A stretch of DNA of 64,000 nucleotides, taken from positions 151,706-215,705 of the forward strand of contig NZ_VLKG01000006.1 in NCBI RefSeq assembly GCF_007830255.1, written 5' to 3'. Both the position numbers and the translations under genes were made by a program. Below are positions 28,252 through 38,045 of the stretch, piece by piece. Every line of letters begins with the position of its first letter. Position 1 is the stretch's first letter. This DNA is from Azomonas agilis (GTDB lineage: Bacteria; Pseudomonadota; Gammaproteobacteria; Pseudomonadales; Pseudomonadaceae). The notes beneath the pieces were generated by a model that saw nothing but the letters and a program-made list of their open reading frames with translations, was not told where the DNA came from and did no database searches.

Positions 28252-30861
28252 TTACTTAGTTTTATCAGTCACCTGCCAGCGTCCTTGCTCATACACAGCA
28301 CGCCATCCCGTGGGCTTACCCTCTTGCTCTGACTGAACATAATGCTCCTTAGTTTTACGGCTGAAGCGAACAATAGCCGCTCGCCCCTGAGGATCTTGCG
28401 CGGGTGCATCCAATAAATACTGGTATTTTGGATCTAACTCTCGCGCATGGGGCAATAATTCTTTTACTAAAGGCGCACGGGTTTCCCGGTTTTTTGGAAA
28501 CTGACTAGCAGCCAAGAATAAACCCGCCGCTCCATCGCGCAATACATAGGTGTCATCTACCTTCTCGCAACGCAACTCCGGCATAGGAATGACATCCATT
28601 TTGGGTGGTGCTGGCTCCCCGTTTTTTAGCAATTTACGGGTATTTTTACACTCTGGATTGGTACAACCAAAAAACTTACCAAAGCGCCCCGTTTTAAGCT
28701 GCATTTCACTACCGCATTTATCGCACTCTAGGGATGGGCCTTCATAGCCTTTAATGCGGTATTGCCCCTCTTCCAGCTCATAACCCGGACAATCGGGGTT
28801 GTTACCACAGATATGCAGCTTATGGTGCTCATCCAGCAAATAGGGTTCCATAGCGTCACTACAAATAGGACAGCGCCGTTTCTCACGCAGTAAGCGAGAT
28901 TCGGACTCCCCCTCATCATCCTCGGCAATCTCACCACCGGGCACAAGGTTAATAGTGCCTTTGCAGCGCTCTTTCGGAGGAAGGCTATAGCCGGAGCAGC
29001 CTAAAAACACCCCGGTTGAAGCGGTACGAATCATCATCGGCCGCCCGCACAATTTACAGGGAATATTGGTAGGCGTTGGTTGATTGGCCCGCATTCCCCC
29101 TTCAGCGGTTTCTGCTTGCTCCAGCTTATGGCGAAAATCTTGGTAGAACACATTCAACAATTGCTTCCAGTCCTTCTGACCTTGAGCAATTGCATCCAGA
29201 TTTTCCTCCATGCCTGCCGTAAAGCCGTAATCCATCAGATTGGTAAAGCTCTCTGAAAGACGCTCTGTAACGATTTCTCCCATTTTTTCGGCATAAAAGC
29301 GCCGATTGTGCAAGGAAACATAGCCTCGATCCTGAATGGTAGAAATGATGCTGGCATAGGTAGAAGGCCGTCCAATGCCCCGCTTTTCCATCTCTTTAAC
29401 TAGGCTGGCTTCAGAGTAACGCGCAGGAGGTTTAGTGAAGTGCTGGCTGGGATCAAGCTTTAACAGCTTTAGATCATCACCTTGCTGCATATCAGGCAGC
29501 ACATCGTCTTCCCCAGTTTTACTCAACGCGGGCAAGACACGGGTATAGCCATCAAACTTGAGAATACGACCACGGGCCCGCAACTCAAAGTCAGCGGCAT
29601 TCACCAGTACTTGGGTGGATAAATATTCAGCGGCGGTCATTTGGCAGGCTACAAATTGCCGCCAAATCAGTTCATACAGACGCTCTGCATCACGCTCCAA
29701 ACTAGACAATTGGCCCGGCTGCACACGTACATCGGAAGGCCGAATGGCTTCATGGGCCTCCTGTGCGCCCTCTTTGCTGCTGTACAGGTTGGACTGCTTG
29801 GGCAAATAACGCTCGCCAAACTCGCCCTCAATAAAATCACGTACCATCACCAAAGCATCTTCGGATAAATTGGTGGAATCGGTTCGCATATAAGTGATGT
29901 AACCCGCCTCATACAAGCGCTGAGCCATCATCATGGTCTTCTTCACTCCAAAGCCTAGGCGAGTGCTGGCCGCCTGTTGCAAGGTGGAGGTAATAAAGGG
30001 CGCAGAAGGCTTACTGGAAGTGGGTTTATCTTCGCGTTTGGCCACCTGATACTGAGCGGTTTCGAGCAACCCGAGCGCCCGCTGTATTTCAGCCTCTGTT
30101 TTGGGCTCAAAGGCTTTGCCCTGCTCCCGAACTACCGCAAAACGCACCTTGGCCAAATCACCGGGTGTGGCTAAATCTGCATGTAGCTCCCAGTATTCTT
30201 CAGGGATAAAGGCCCGAATTTCACGCTCGCGATCCACCACTAAGCGCACTGCTACGGACTGCACCCGACCGGCGGATAATCCTCGTGCGATTTTCTGCCA
30301 CAGTAAGGGCGAAACCATGTAGCCCACAACCCGATCTAAAAACCGACGCGCTTGCTGAGCATTCACTCGGTTAAGGTCTAGGTCCCCCGGATGGGAAAAG
30401 GCCTCTTGAATCGCTTTACGGGTAATTTCGTTAAACACCACCCGCTTATAACGCTCGTTATCGCCACCAATGGCTTCGCGTAGGTGCCAAGCAATGGCCT
30501 CTCCTTCGCGATCCAAGTCAGTGGCCAGATAAATAGTGTCCGCTTCCTGAGCTAAACGGCGGAGCTCTTCAACCACTTTCTCCTTGCCCGGAAGAATTTC
30601 ATATTGGGCTACCCAATCCTGTTCAGGATCAACCCCCATGCGTGCAATCAGTTGACGCTTGGACTTTTCCTTCGGCGATAACTCATCACCGGTCGCTGCC
30701 TTACGACCACGCTGGGTTGGCTCCTTGGAGGTGACTGATCCACTGGTGGGTAAGTCTCGAATATGACCGATACTTGATTTCACCACATACTGGCTGCCCA
30801 GATACTTGTTGATGGTCTTGGCCTTAGCCGGTGACTCCACAATGACCAGCGATTTACCCAT
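28252..30861 (-). CDS. topA: DNA topoisomerase I (type IA)
   Basis: 869 residues. TOPRIM domain at the start ([17 protein letters not shown], later [14 protein letters not shown] at about 112-125), the active-site Tyr in [14 protein letters not shown] (about 319-332), and three C-terminal zinc-finger modules with Cys pairs (CKLCG, CPICS, CDKCG), followed by a C-terminal arm to KTK. It relaxes negative supercoils behind transcription. AGGA lies eight bases ahead of ATG 30861. Length is normal for gammaproteobacteria. Confidence 0.97.
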   Translation of the reverse strand: MGKSLVIVESPAKAKTINKYLGSQYVVKSSIGHIRDLPTSGSVTSKEPTQRGRKAATGDELSPKEKSKRQLIARMGVDPEQDWVAQYEILPGKEKVVEELRRLAQEADTIYLATDLDREGEAIAWHLREAIGGDNERYKRVVFNEITRKAIQEAFSHPGDLDLNRVNAQQARRFLDRVVGYMVSPLLWQKIARGLSAGRVQSVAVRLVVDREREIRAFIPEEYWELHADLATPGDLAKVRFAVVREQGKAFEPKTEAEIQRALGLLETAQYQVAKREDKPTSSKPSAPFITSTLQQAASTRLGFGVKKTMMMAQRLYEAGYITYMRTDSTNLSEDALVMVRDFIEGEFGERYLPKQSNLYSSKEGAQEAHEAIRPSDVRVQPGQLSSLERDAERLYELIWRQFVACQMTAAEYLSTQVLVNAADFELRARGRILKFDGYTRVLPALSKTGEDDVLPDMQQGDDLKLLKLDPSQHFTKPPARYSEASLVKEMEKRGIGRPSTYASIISTIQDRGYVSLHNRRFYAEKMGEIVTERLSESFTNLMDYGFTAGMEENLDAIAQGQKDWKQLLNVFYQDFRHKLEQAETAEGGMRANQPTPTNIPCKLCGRPMMIRTASTGVFLGCSGYSLPPKERCKGTINLVPGGEIAEDDEGESESRLLREKRRCPICSDAMEPYLLDEHHKLHICGNNPDCPGYELEEGQYRIKGYEGPSLECDKCGSEMQLKTGRFGKFFGCTNPECKNTRKLLKNGEPAPPKMDVIPMPELRCEKVDDTYVLRDGAAGLFLAASQFPKNRETRAPLVKELLPHARELDPKYQYLLDAPAQDPQGRAAIVRFSRKTKEHYVQSEQEGKPTGWRAVYEQGRWQVTDKTK

Positions 30862-31065
30862 GGATTGGATGATTCCTGAACCGAAATAAGAGGTATGTAG
30901 CCAAAAACTCCGCTATATATAGTGGCAATGACCTGATGGTCAAGCGTGTGAACCCTTAATACTGCGTCATAAATCCTTAATAACAATAGAGTGATTTGCC
31001 TTAGTTCCAAGACTCGGTGCTGCCTTTGCACTGATGCTGAACAAGGCAAGCATGGGTTGAAAACA

Positions 31066-31161
31066 ATGTCTGACAAAAAACAGCTCTGTCAAGCTACTTG
31101 GGTGATTTTAGCTATCTTGATGGTGTTAGTTGTGCCTAATATCAGCGATCTGCTTCGCTAA
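31066..31161 (+). CDS. Possible 31-residue single-helix membrane protein
   Basis: ATG at 31066 to TAA at 31161. The peptide has a charged N-terminus (MSDKKQLCQ), a 17-residue hydrophobic run (TWVILAILMVLVVPNIS) and an ARG-ending tail (DLLR), the layout of a bitopic small membrane protein. The Shine-Dalgarno is weak (GGGTTG about nine bases upstream). It may be chance, since a short ORF proves little, but the composition is unusual for noncoding DNA. Confidence 0.35.
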   Translation: MSDKKQLCQATWVILAILMVLVVPNISDLLR

Positions 31162-31250
31162 GGCATACCTCTAACTGATTCCATTAAGGAATTAATAGAT
31201 CCTATTCTAATCACTAAAATGCTCTACACAAAATTTAATACTCAATAAAG

Positions 31251-31296
31251 CGCTTTAAAATCAGCAAGTTATTTTTAGTATTTTTTATTTAAAGCG
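31251..31296. repeat. 9-bp perfect inverted repeat upstream of the MFS gene
   Basis: CGCTTTAAA (31251-31259) and TTTAAAGCG (31288-31296) with 28 bases between, ending 43 bases before the MFS start. Possible operator or hairpin; the intervening sequence is T-rich. Confidence 0.45.
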
Positions 31297-31339
31297 ATCA
31301 AAGGTTGCCATTTGCGCAACAATTGGTCATGGTAAATAA

Positions 31340-32647
31340 ATGACTACCTTACTTGCTCCTGTCAGATCACTACTGGGTGGAGTCGCTTTATTACTCCTGG
31401 GACATGGCCTGCTCAATACCCTGCTCACACTGCGCGGGGTGGCAGAAGGATACTCAGCCAGCCTCATTGGGCTGCTGATGTCTGGTTATTTTCTCGGCTA
31501 CTTGCTGGGAACTTGGACTGCACCCTCATTAATCCGTCGCGTTGGGCATATCCGCGCCTTTGCTTGCTGTTCCGCCCTTGGAGCCATAACGGCACTTCTG
31601 CATGTGCTGTGGGTTAACCCCTGGCTATGGCTGATACTGCGGGTGCTCTATGGGGTCGCCTTAGTGGGCCTCTACATGGTGGTAGAAAGCTGGCTCAATG
31701 CCCAAACCAGCTCTAGCGAGCGCGGCCAAGTGTTTGCCCTGTACATGATTGTGAACTTAGGGGCTTTAGCCGTCGCTCAACAGTTACTGCACATGGCCAG
31801 CCCTGAGCAATTCACGCTTTTTGCCTTAGCCAGTATTTTAATTTGTGCAGCCTTGATGCCCATTACCCTCACCCGCCAAGCCCAACCAAGCCTACCCGAT
31901 GCCCCTACTGCAGATTTACTCGCCCTAGCCCGAATTACTCCTCTGCCCCTAGCGGCGGCAGGCTTATCCGGTTTGGCTTTAGGAGGTTTTTGGGGCTTAG
32001 CTCCAGTGTATGCCACCCAAGTAGGCTTTAGTCCCAGTCAAGTGGGCTTGTTGATGAGCTTGACTATTTTAGGCGGCGCTATTCTGCAATGGCCCATTGG
32101 ACGCTTTTCTGATACCCACGACCGCAGAAAGATCATCCTCTGGGTTAGCGCTACGGCAACCTTAGTAGCGCTGATTATCAGCCAGCGCAACGCCGACACC
32201 GGACAATTAGCCCTGATGTTCCTCTGGGGTGGGCTGTCTTTTTCCATTTACTCGGTCGCAGTGGCGCTGATGGCTGACCAGCTTAAGCCGGACGAGATTT
32301 TATCCGGCTCCAGCGGATTGCTCTTAGCAAACGGAATTGGCTCTGCCATGGGCCCATTACTGGCGGGCGGCTTTATGCACCTCTTAGGGCCGCAGGGATT
32401 GCCTTTATATTTTGCCCTTGCCCTTGGTTGCCTCGTGGTCTTTATCTGCTACCGCAGTCGTCGGGTGATAGATCTGTTGACCGAACCGGCGGGCCAATTT
32501 ACCCCAATGCTGCGCACCAGCCACACCGTTTTAGAGCTGATGCCGGATAACCCCGTAGAAGACGAATCTTCCGAGGTTAAAACACCCCATACATCGAATA
32601 AAACCAACTTAAATATTGCACCCTCTTCAATGTCCCAGCAGTCCTAA
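31340..32647 (+). CDS. MFS transporter, YcaD-like
   Basis: 435 residues with about twelve hydrophobic helices. The loop 2-3 motif is altered (GTWTAPSLIRRVGH); the second-half equivalent is GRFSDTHDRRKI, close to the MFS consensus. MVVESWLNAQTSSSERGQ (about 113-130) is characteristic of the YcaD/YfkF subgroup. A soluble tail of about 60 residues ends the protein. Substrate unknown. The Shine-Dalgarno is weak. It is 68 bases ahead of ggpPS. Confidence 0.85.
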   Translation: MTTLLAPVRSLLGGVALLLLGHGLLNTLLTLRGVAEGYSASLIGLLMSGYFLGYLLGTWTAPSLIRRVGHIRAFACCSALGAITALLHVLWVNPWLWLILRVLYGVALVGLYMVVESWLNAQTSSSERGQVFALYMIVNLGALAVAQQLLHMASPEQFTLFALASILICAALMPITLTRQAQPSLPDAPTADLLALARITPLPLAAAGLSGLALGGFWGLAPVYATQVGFSPSQVGLLMSLTILGGAILQWPIGRFSDTHDRRKIILWVSATATLVALIISQRNADTGQLALMFLWGGLSFSIYSVAVALMADQLKPDEILSGSSGLLLANGIGSAMGPLLAGGFMHLLGPQGLPLYFALALGCLVVFICYRSRRVIDLLTEPAGQFTPMLRTSHTVLELMPDNPVEDESSEVKTPHTSNKTNLNIAPSSMSQQS

Positions 32648-32715
32648 AGATTGCTGATGCTACTCGTCGGCCCAGGTCGGCGCGTCAACTGTTTAATGAC
32701 ACAGGGAGACAGCGC

Positions 32716-34962
32716 ATGCTACTTGCTACCGATCTTGATGGAACCTTTCTAGGCGGCAACCCTCAAGACCGCCTCAGTCTGTACCAAACCATCACCGCCC
32801 ACCCAGACATACAGCTAGCTTATGTCACAGGCCGCAGTTTAGAAGCGGTTTTACCCCTATTGGCTGACCCAACCCTGCCCCAACCGGACTACATTATTGC
32901 GGATGTGGGAGCCAGCCTGTACCACGGTAATAGCCTACAGCCTATCCAGCCCTTACAGCACGAAATCGAAGCCTTGTGGCCCGGTGAAACCCGAATCACC
33001 AAAGCCTTAGAGCACCTACCCCACTTAGAGCGGCAAAACGTCCCTCAGGCCCGCCGCTGCTCTTACTTCTGTACTCCAGAACAGGCCGCAGACCCGCAAC
33101 TACGAGACATCGCCCAGTCACTCGACTGTGATCTTCTGTATTCGGCAGACCTCTACTTAGATTTCCTACCCCAAGGTGTCAACAAAGGCAGCACCCTCCT
33201 ACGTTTGGTTGAATACCTGAATATCGACCCTGAACAAGTGCTGGTTGCAGGAGATACTCTGAATGATCTGAGCATGTTGAACTCAGGGCTAAAAGGAGTC
33301 TGTGTTGGCCAATCAGAAGCGGCGCTACTGGATGCTACGCGCCATAGTACCCGTGTGTTACATGCCGACAGCCCCGGCTGCGGAGGTATTATCCAAGCCT
33401 TCGCCCACTTCGGATTTTTAGGGGAGCATGGATTTGCTGCGGAAACCCGCCAAGCCTGTGAACCCGGCCACGCTGAACTGGTGATTGTCTATCACCGCTT
33501 GCCCTATGAAGAATATCGTCTGAACGGGCAGATTCAGCGCCGTCGCCCTCAATCACCCAATGGCATTATCCCAACCCTGCTGAGCTTTTTTGCCGACGGG
33601 CGCAAAGGCTCTTGGGTGGCTTGGGCACAGCATGAGCCCACGGATGGCCACTTTGAAACCCATACCACCGTGGATGCTGAAGGCTACCCGCGCTTGACCG
33701 CAGCGCGCATTCCTCTGCAAAAAGAAGAGGTGGATATTTTCTATAAGCGCTTCTCCAAAGAGGCGTTCTGGCCCACGCTACACACCTTTTGGGAGCGTGC
33801 ATCCTTCCAAGAACAGGACTGGCAAGTGTTCCTTAACGTCAACCGAGCCTTTGCTGAGCGCACGGCCCAAGAAGCCGCCCACAATGCAATCGTTTGGCTA
33901 CACGACTACAACTTGTGGATGGTGCCTGCGTTTTTGCGCGAATTACGTCCTGATTTACGGCTGGCATTTTTCCATCACACTTACTTCCCCTCAGCGGACG
34001 TATTTAACGTGCTCCCGTGGCGGCGGCAGATTATTGGAAGCCTCCTTCAATGCGATTACATTGGCTTTCATATCCCACGGCAGGTCGAGAATTTTGTAGA
34101 TGCGGCCCGTGGAGTCTTCCCATTACAGGTGCTAGAACAACAAAACTGCGCCCCGCGCTTTATCACTTACGGTTGCGCCGTAGGCTTAGACAATATGGCC
34201 AAGGTCATTGATACCGGAATGCGCCAAGTACGTCTGGGAGCCCATCCGGTCGGACTGGATTTAGATCGCATTCGCAGCGCCTTAAACCAACCCAAGGTGC
34301 AAAAACACATCCAGCAGCTCAAGCAAGAGTTTCAGAATGTGCAACTGATCCTATCTGTAGAGCGCCTAGATTACACCAAAGGAATTTTGGAAAAGCTCAA
34401 TGCCTTCGAGCAGTTACTGGCCGACTACCCTGACCTAATCGGCCAAGTCACCCTAGCCAGTATTTGTGTACCAGCAGCGCGAGAAATGACCATCTACGAC
34501 AGCTTGCAAGCTCAGATTGAGCAGGCCGTAGGACGTATCAACGGACGCTTTGCCCACGTGGGCTGGACACCCGTGCAATTTTTCTTCCGCAGCTTTCCCT
34601 TTGAACAAGTAGTCGCTTGGTACACCAGTGCTGACGTGATGTGGATTACCCCCCTTCGCGATGGACTGAATTTAGTCTCCAAGGAATTTGTAGCAACCCA
34701 AGGTTTAACCAATGGCCAAGGCGTGTTGGTGCTTTCAGAGTTTGCGGGAGCCGCTGCTGAGCTCAAGGGAGCTCTATTGACCAATCCTCACGACCATGCC
34801 GACCTGAAACAGGTGTGCCATCGCGCTCTGCATATGGATGTAGAAGAAGCACAATCCCGTCTACGAGAACTGTTTGAAATCGTCCACCATAACGATATCC
34901 GACGCTGGGGCGATGAGTTTTTAGAAGCCCTTGAGCAATCCTCTACTCAACCTCAAGGCTAA
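32716..34962 (+). CDS. ggpPS: Bifunctional glucosylglycerol-phosphate phosphatase/synthase (GgpPS)
   Basis: 748 residues. N-terminal HAD phosphatase (about 1-245): nucleophile motif LLATDLDGTFLGG, Thr/Ser motif AYVTGRS, Lys in VNKGSTLL and acidic motif VAGDTLNDLSML. C-terminal glycosyltransferase family 20 domain (about 255-740) opens with LVIVYHRLPYEEYR and SPNGIIPTLLSFF, close to GgpS and unlike the OtsA N-terminus, and contains VWLHDYNLW, HHTYFPSADVF, SVERLDYTKGI and TPLRDGLNLVSKEFVA. Together they make glucosylglycerol from ADP-glucose and glycerol-3-phosphate via its phosphate. Known in halotolerant Pseudomonas. AGGGAGA precedes the ATG. Trehalose synthesis is the main alternative and is less likely. 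Confidence 0.88.
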   Translation: MLLATDLDGTFLGGNPQDRLSLYQTITAHPDIQLAYVTGRSLEAVLPLLADPTLPQPDYIIADVGASLYHGNSLQPIQPLQHEIEALWPGETRITKALEHLPHLERQNVPQARRCSYFCTPEQAADPQLRDIAQSLDCDLLYSADLYLDFLPQGVNKGSTLLRLVEYLNIDPEQVLVAGDTLNDLSMLNSGLKGVCVGQSEAALLDATRHSTRVLHADSPGCGGIIQAFAHFGFLGEHGFAAETRQACEPGHAELVIVYHRLPYEEYRLNGQIQRRRPQSPNGIIPTLLSFFADGRKGSWVAWAQHEPTDGHFETHTTVDAEGYPRLTAARIPLQKEEVDIFYKRFSKEAFWPTLHTFWERASFQEQDWQVFLNVNRAFAERTAQEAAHNAIVWLHDYNLWMVPAFLRELRPDLRLAFFHHTYFPSADVFNVLPWRRQIIGSLLQCDYIGFHIPRQVENFVDAARGVFPLQVLEQQNCAPRFITYGCAVGLDNMAKVIDTGMRQVRLGAHPVGLDLDRIRSALNQPKVQKHIQQLKQEFQNVQLILSVERLDYTKGILEKLNAFEQLLADYPDLIGQVTLASICVPAAREMTIYDSLQAQIEQAVGRINGRFAHVGWTPVQFFFRSFPFEQVVAWYTSADVMWITPLRDGLNLVSKEFVATQGLTNGQGVLVLSEFAGAAAELKGALLTNPHDHADLKQVCHRALHMDVEEAQSRLRELFEIVHHNDIRRWGDEFLEALEQSSTQPQG

Positions 34963-34967
34963 AACCC

Positions 34968-35002
34968 TAAGACAAGGGGCGTTTAACCACGCCCATGTCT
35001 TA
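34968..35002 (+). terminator. Hairpin after ggpPS
   Basis: Arms TAAGACAAGGGGCGT (34968-34982) and ACGCCCATGTCTTA (34989-35002) pair over 13 positions with one small internal bulge and a 6-base loop. It lies directly after the stop, without a clear U-tract. Confidence 0.65.
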
Positions 35003-35103
35003 AAATTCTGCATCTCACACAAAAATATAAGAGTGAGTACGCAAGCAAGCTGGTAGGCTCTATAGTTGTTGCCGGAATCTAAGATCAGCTTAAAGGATTT
35101 TCC

Positions 35104-36051
35104 ATGACCACTATTCTCGACTCGGTTGACCAGCGCACCCGTTTGGTAGGTGAAAACCGTCTGGAAATCCTGATGTTCAAGCTCAGCAAACGACAGATGT
35201 TTGCCATTAACGTATTTAAAATTCAGGAAGTGGTACGTTTACCCAAACTGACCCTCATTCCCCAACGCCACCCCCATGTGCGCGGCATCATCAATCTGAG
35301 GGGGCAAACACTTCCGGTCATCGACCTAGCTCAGGCCATCGGAATGCGCCCACTCGAAATCAACGAGCACAGCACTATCATCGTGACCGAGTACAATCGC
35401 AGTGTGCAGGCCTTTATGGTGGCTAATGTGGATCGCATCCTGAACCTCAACTGGGAATCCATCCAACCACCGCCTGCTACGGCTGGACGTAACCACTATC
35501 TGACCGCTATCACCCAAGTAAATGATCAGTTAGTGGAAATTATTGATGTCGAAAAAGTGCTGGCTGAAATCGTGCATTACGACACCAGTATTCCAGCCAA
35601 TTGTTTGGAGGACAGCCTCCTTGAGCAGGCCCAAGGCTGGGAAGTGCTTTTGGTCGATGACTCCAGCGTGGCACTGACCCAACTGCGGGAAACCCTAAGC
35701 CAATTAGGGCTCAAAATACATACCGCTAGCAACGGACTACAGGGGCTCAAAAAACTTAAGGCTTGGGCTGATGAAGGAACTCCCATCACAGATCGTTTGC
35801 TGATGGTATTTACCGATGCGGAAATGCCTGAAATGGACGGTTATCGCCTCACTACAGAAATTCGACAAGATCCTCGATTACAAGGTCTTTATGTGGTTCT
35901 GCATACCTCCTTATCAGGCAGCTTCAACCTTGCTATGGTTAAAAAAGTGGGTTGCGATAACTTCTTATCTAAATTCCAACCGGAGGGCTTGGTAGGTGTG
36001 GTACGCGATCGTTTAAGCCGTGGCTTAACCGCTCGCCCCAAAGCCAAGTAA
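35104..36051 (+). CDS. cheV: Chemotaxis coupling protein CheV
   Basis: 315 residues. CheW-like domain (about 15-160) with MFAINVFKIQEVVRLP, HPHVRGIINLRGQTLPVIDL and a C-terminal EIIDVEKVLAE. A receiver domain (about 175-305) has LLVDDSSVAL, the phosphoacceptor Asp in VFTDAEMPEMDGY, Thr in LHTSLSG and Lys in FLSKFQPEG. CheV couples chemoreceptors to CheA and adapts the signal through phosphorylation. AAAGGA precedes the ATG. It lies in a signalling cluster with a diguanylate cyclase and a REC-CheC protein on the opposite strand; no receptor, CheA or other che gene is in the window. Confidence 0.92.
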   Translation: MTTILDSVDQRTRLVGENRLEILMFKLSKRQMFAINVFKIQEVVRLPKLTLIPQRHPHVRGIINLRGQTLPVIDLAQAIGMRPLEINEHSTIIVTEYNRSVQAFMVANVDRILNLNWESIQPPPATAGRNHYLTAITQVNDQLVEIIDVEKVLAEIVHYDTSIPANCLEDSLLEQAQGWEVLLVDDSSVALTQLRETLSQLGLKIHTASNGLQGLKKLKAWADEGTPITDRLLMVFTDAEMPEMDGYRLTTEIRQDPRLQGLYVVLHTSLSGSFNLAMVKKVGCDNFLSKFQPEGLVGVVRDRLSRGLTARPKAK

Positions 36052-36060
36052 TCAAATAGC

Positions 36061-37041
36061 CTAAGGATTGGGCGAAACCTCACTAAATAAAGTCACACGA
36101 TTACGGCCCCCATTTTTGGACAGATACAGCGCCTGATCAGCGTTATGGATCAGTTGTTCGTGACTTTTTAGGGGTTGGCTTAAATCTGCAATACCAATAC
36201 TGATGGTAAACCGAATATCTTTATCTTCATGGGGAACGATCAGGCTCTCAACCCGCTTACGAAAACGCTCTGCAAAGAGTCGAGCGCCCATGCAATCGGT
36301 ACCCGGCATCAAGATGACAAACTCTTCACCACCATAGCGCCCTGCTATGTCCGTCACCCGAGCACTGGTTAGTATTAACCGAGCTAAAGCCTGAATCACC
36401 TTATCCCCCGCTTGATGCCCGTAGGTATCGTTAATCTTCTTAAAGTGATCAATATCGAAGATTAACAGGGCGGCCATGCTGTTATAGCGCGTATAACGGG
36501 CAAACTCTTGACGCAACAACTCTTCCCAATAGCCTCGATTATTTAGTCCAGTTAGGCGGTCTTTATGGGCCAATTGCTCCAGTTGTGTATTGAGTGACTC
36601 TAGTTGTTTCCGACTGGTAGCGGCGATGGTCACATCGTAAATAATCAAGCACACATGCTCTACTTGGCTATTAGTAGAGACTAAAGGCAGCCAGGTTGTA
36701 TTTTGGTACATCAAATCATCTTGCCCAGTGATGGGCTGATAGTTACGAAAACGTACTAAGTAAGGCCGCTGCTCCCATACTGTGAACGCAGGCATTCCTA
36801 GCGTTACCACACTGTCCATTTTATGGCGAAACCAAGTTTGTGAAACCTCGGGGAATAAATCAAAAAAAGACTGCTGAGAAGCCTCCTTAACCGTTCTGCC
36901 TGAATGATTTTGCATAAAGCCATTCCAAACACAGACTCGATATTCCAAATCCAGTACAACAATTCCCACATCCATGCTCTGCACAATGGCTAACAGCCAG
37001 TGCAACTCTTTAAGATCAAATGAATCGGATAGATCGTGCAT
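36061..37041 (-). CDS. PAS-GGEEF diguanylate cyclase
   Basis: 326 residues. PAS sensor (about 10-145) with IVVLDLEYRVCVWNGFM and a PAC-like end LIIYDVTIAAT, a short coiled coil, then a GGDEF domain (about 160-320) with the active-site loop GRYGGEEF, metal Asp in LLIFDIDHFKKINDTYGH and an RVTD inhibitory I-site five residues ahead of the GG. It should make c-di-GMP with product inhibition. No membrane segment or signal peptide. ATG 37041 lies five bases after the stop of the upstream REC-CheC gene, so the two form an operon. Confidence 0.92.
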   Translation of the reverse strand: MHDLSDSFDLKELHWLLAIVQSMDVGIVVLDLEYRVCVWNGFMQNHSGRTVKEASQQSFFDLFPEVSQTWFRHKMDSVVTLGMPAFTVWEQRPYLVRFRNYQPITGQDDLMYQNTTWLPLVSTNSQVEHVCLIIYDVTIAATSRKQLESLNTQLEQLAHKDRLTGLNNRGYWEELLRQEFARYTRYNSMAALLIFDIDHFKKINDTYGHQAGDKVIQALARLILTSARVTDIAGRYGGEEFVILMPGTDCMGARLFAERFRKRVESLIVPHEDKDIRFTISIGIADLSQPLKSHEQLIHNADQALYLSKNGGRNRVTLFSEVSPNP

Positions 37042-37046
37042 GGCTT

Positions 37047-38045
37047 TTAATCCAGATAGGCCAGTCTTTTTTGCAACAGGGGAATGGAATCCTCTGTAAA
37101 CAACAGCAAAAGGTCGAAACGAATATGATGGCCTTCAATACCGTAGCTAATCTCTACAGCGAGCATTTTACGCCAGCGCTTTTGGTTAACATGCAGCATT
37201 TGATCAATAGGCACATGCTGCCCAAGAACTTGGGGATGCCCTTGGGAAAAGTCGATATCAAGCTGGCTGGCCAGTGAGCTCAAACAAGCCCCAATTAACA
37301 ATCCTGAAAGATCCAACAGCATTTCGACCGAAGAGACTTCCTGATCCGAATGCCAACGCATCAATTTAGCAACATCAGCCACTTCAGAATCATAAAAGAT
37401 CAACAGAGCCTCACCACTGATGCCGCCGCCGATATACCCCTGACAAATCGCCGTCAGATGCTGGTCATTGTGCGCATCCAACAGGGCCATTTGCAGCTCG
37501 CCCACTTCTAAAATATTGACGTTAGGCACAGGCAAACGCACAAATACGCCCAGAACCTGAGCCAATTTAGCCGCCGCCAACCCCATAGCAACGTTGACGA
37601 TCTCGCTAAAGGCCTCTCGAAACGAAACCTGAAACTCAACCTCCGGTTGAGCCGCCTGCGGTGCGCAGGTGTCCACTGGATACAAACTTAAGCGTTTCAG
37701 CGTACTCAGTAAGAGTTCAGGATCGACGGGTTTTTCCAGAAACGCCAACGCCCCCAACTCCAAAACGCGCTTAACCGCCTCCTCCTGCACATCCGCTGAG
37801 ATCACAATAACCTTAGTATGCAACTGCTCACGCTGGAGCGCTGCTAACACCCCATACCCATCCAACACGGGCATGGTTAAATCCAGAAAAACCACCTGTA
37901 TGGATTGCTGACGGATCAAGTCTAACCCAAGCTGTCCGTTTTCTGCCTGACTCAGGGTAACGGGCCAATCGGCCGGTAAAGCCCGTACCAATTGCTTACG
38001 CGCCATATTGGAGTCGTCACAGATAAGAACGGACACATTAAGCAT
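37047..38045 (-). CDS. Response regulator with C-terminal CheC-like domain
   Basis: 332 residues. Receiver domain (about 1-120): LICDDSNMARK, phosphoacceptor Asp in VVFLDLTMPVLDG, Ser in VISADVQ, Lys in FLEKPVD. After a linker, a CheC/CheX-like domain (about 140-332) has FSEIVNVAMGLAAAKLAQ, which keeps the ExxN catalytic motif of CheY-P phosphatases, and a second copy VEMLLDLSGLLIGACL in which Glu and Asn have become Asp and Gly. It probably dephosphorylates a CheY-like protein, or uses its phosphorylated receiver to gate a partner. It is the first gene of an operon with the diguanylate cyclase. Confidence 0.85.
   Translation of the reverse strand: MLNVSVLICDDSNMARKQLVRALPADWPVTLSQAENGQLGLDLIRQQSIQVVFLDLTMPVLDGYGVLAALQREQLHTKVIVISADVQEEAVKRVLELGALAFLEKPVDPELLLSTLKRLSLYPVDTCAPQAAQPEVEFQVSFREAFSEIVNVAMGLAAAKLAQVLGVFVRLPVPNVNILEVGELQMALLDAHNDQHLTAICQGYIGGGISGEALLIFYDSEVADVAKLMRWHSDQEVSSVEMLLDLSGLLIGACLSSLASQLDIDFSQGHPQVLGQHVPIDQMLHVNQKRWRKMLAVEISYGIEGHHIRFDLLLLFTEDSIPLLQKRLAYLD

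Larger units (their letters stand above)
30862..31339. other. Divergent intergenic region topA / MFS, 478 bases
   Basis: It carries the topA promoter region on the minus strand and an AT-rich lead-in to the MFS gene on the plus strand. Contents I can point to are a 31-codon hydrophobic ORF (31066-31161) and a 9-bp inverted repeat (31251-31296). No RNA gene was recognised. Confidence 0.6.
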
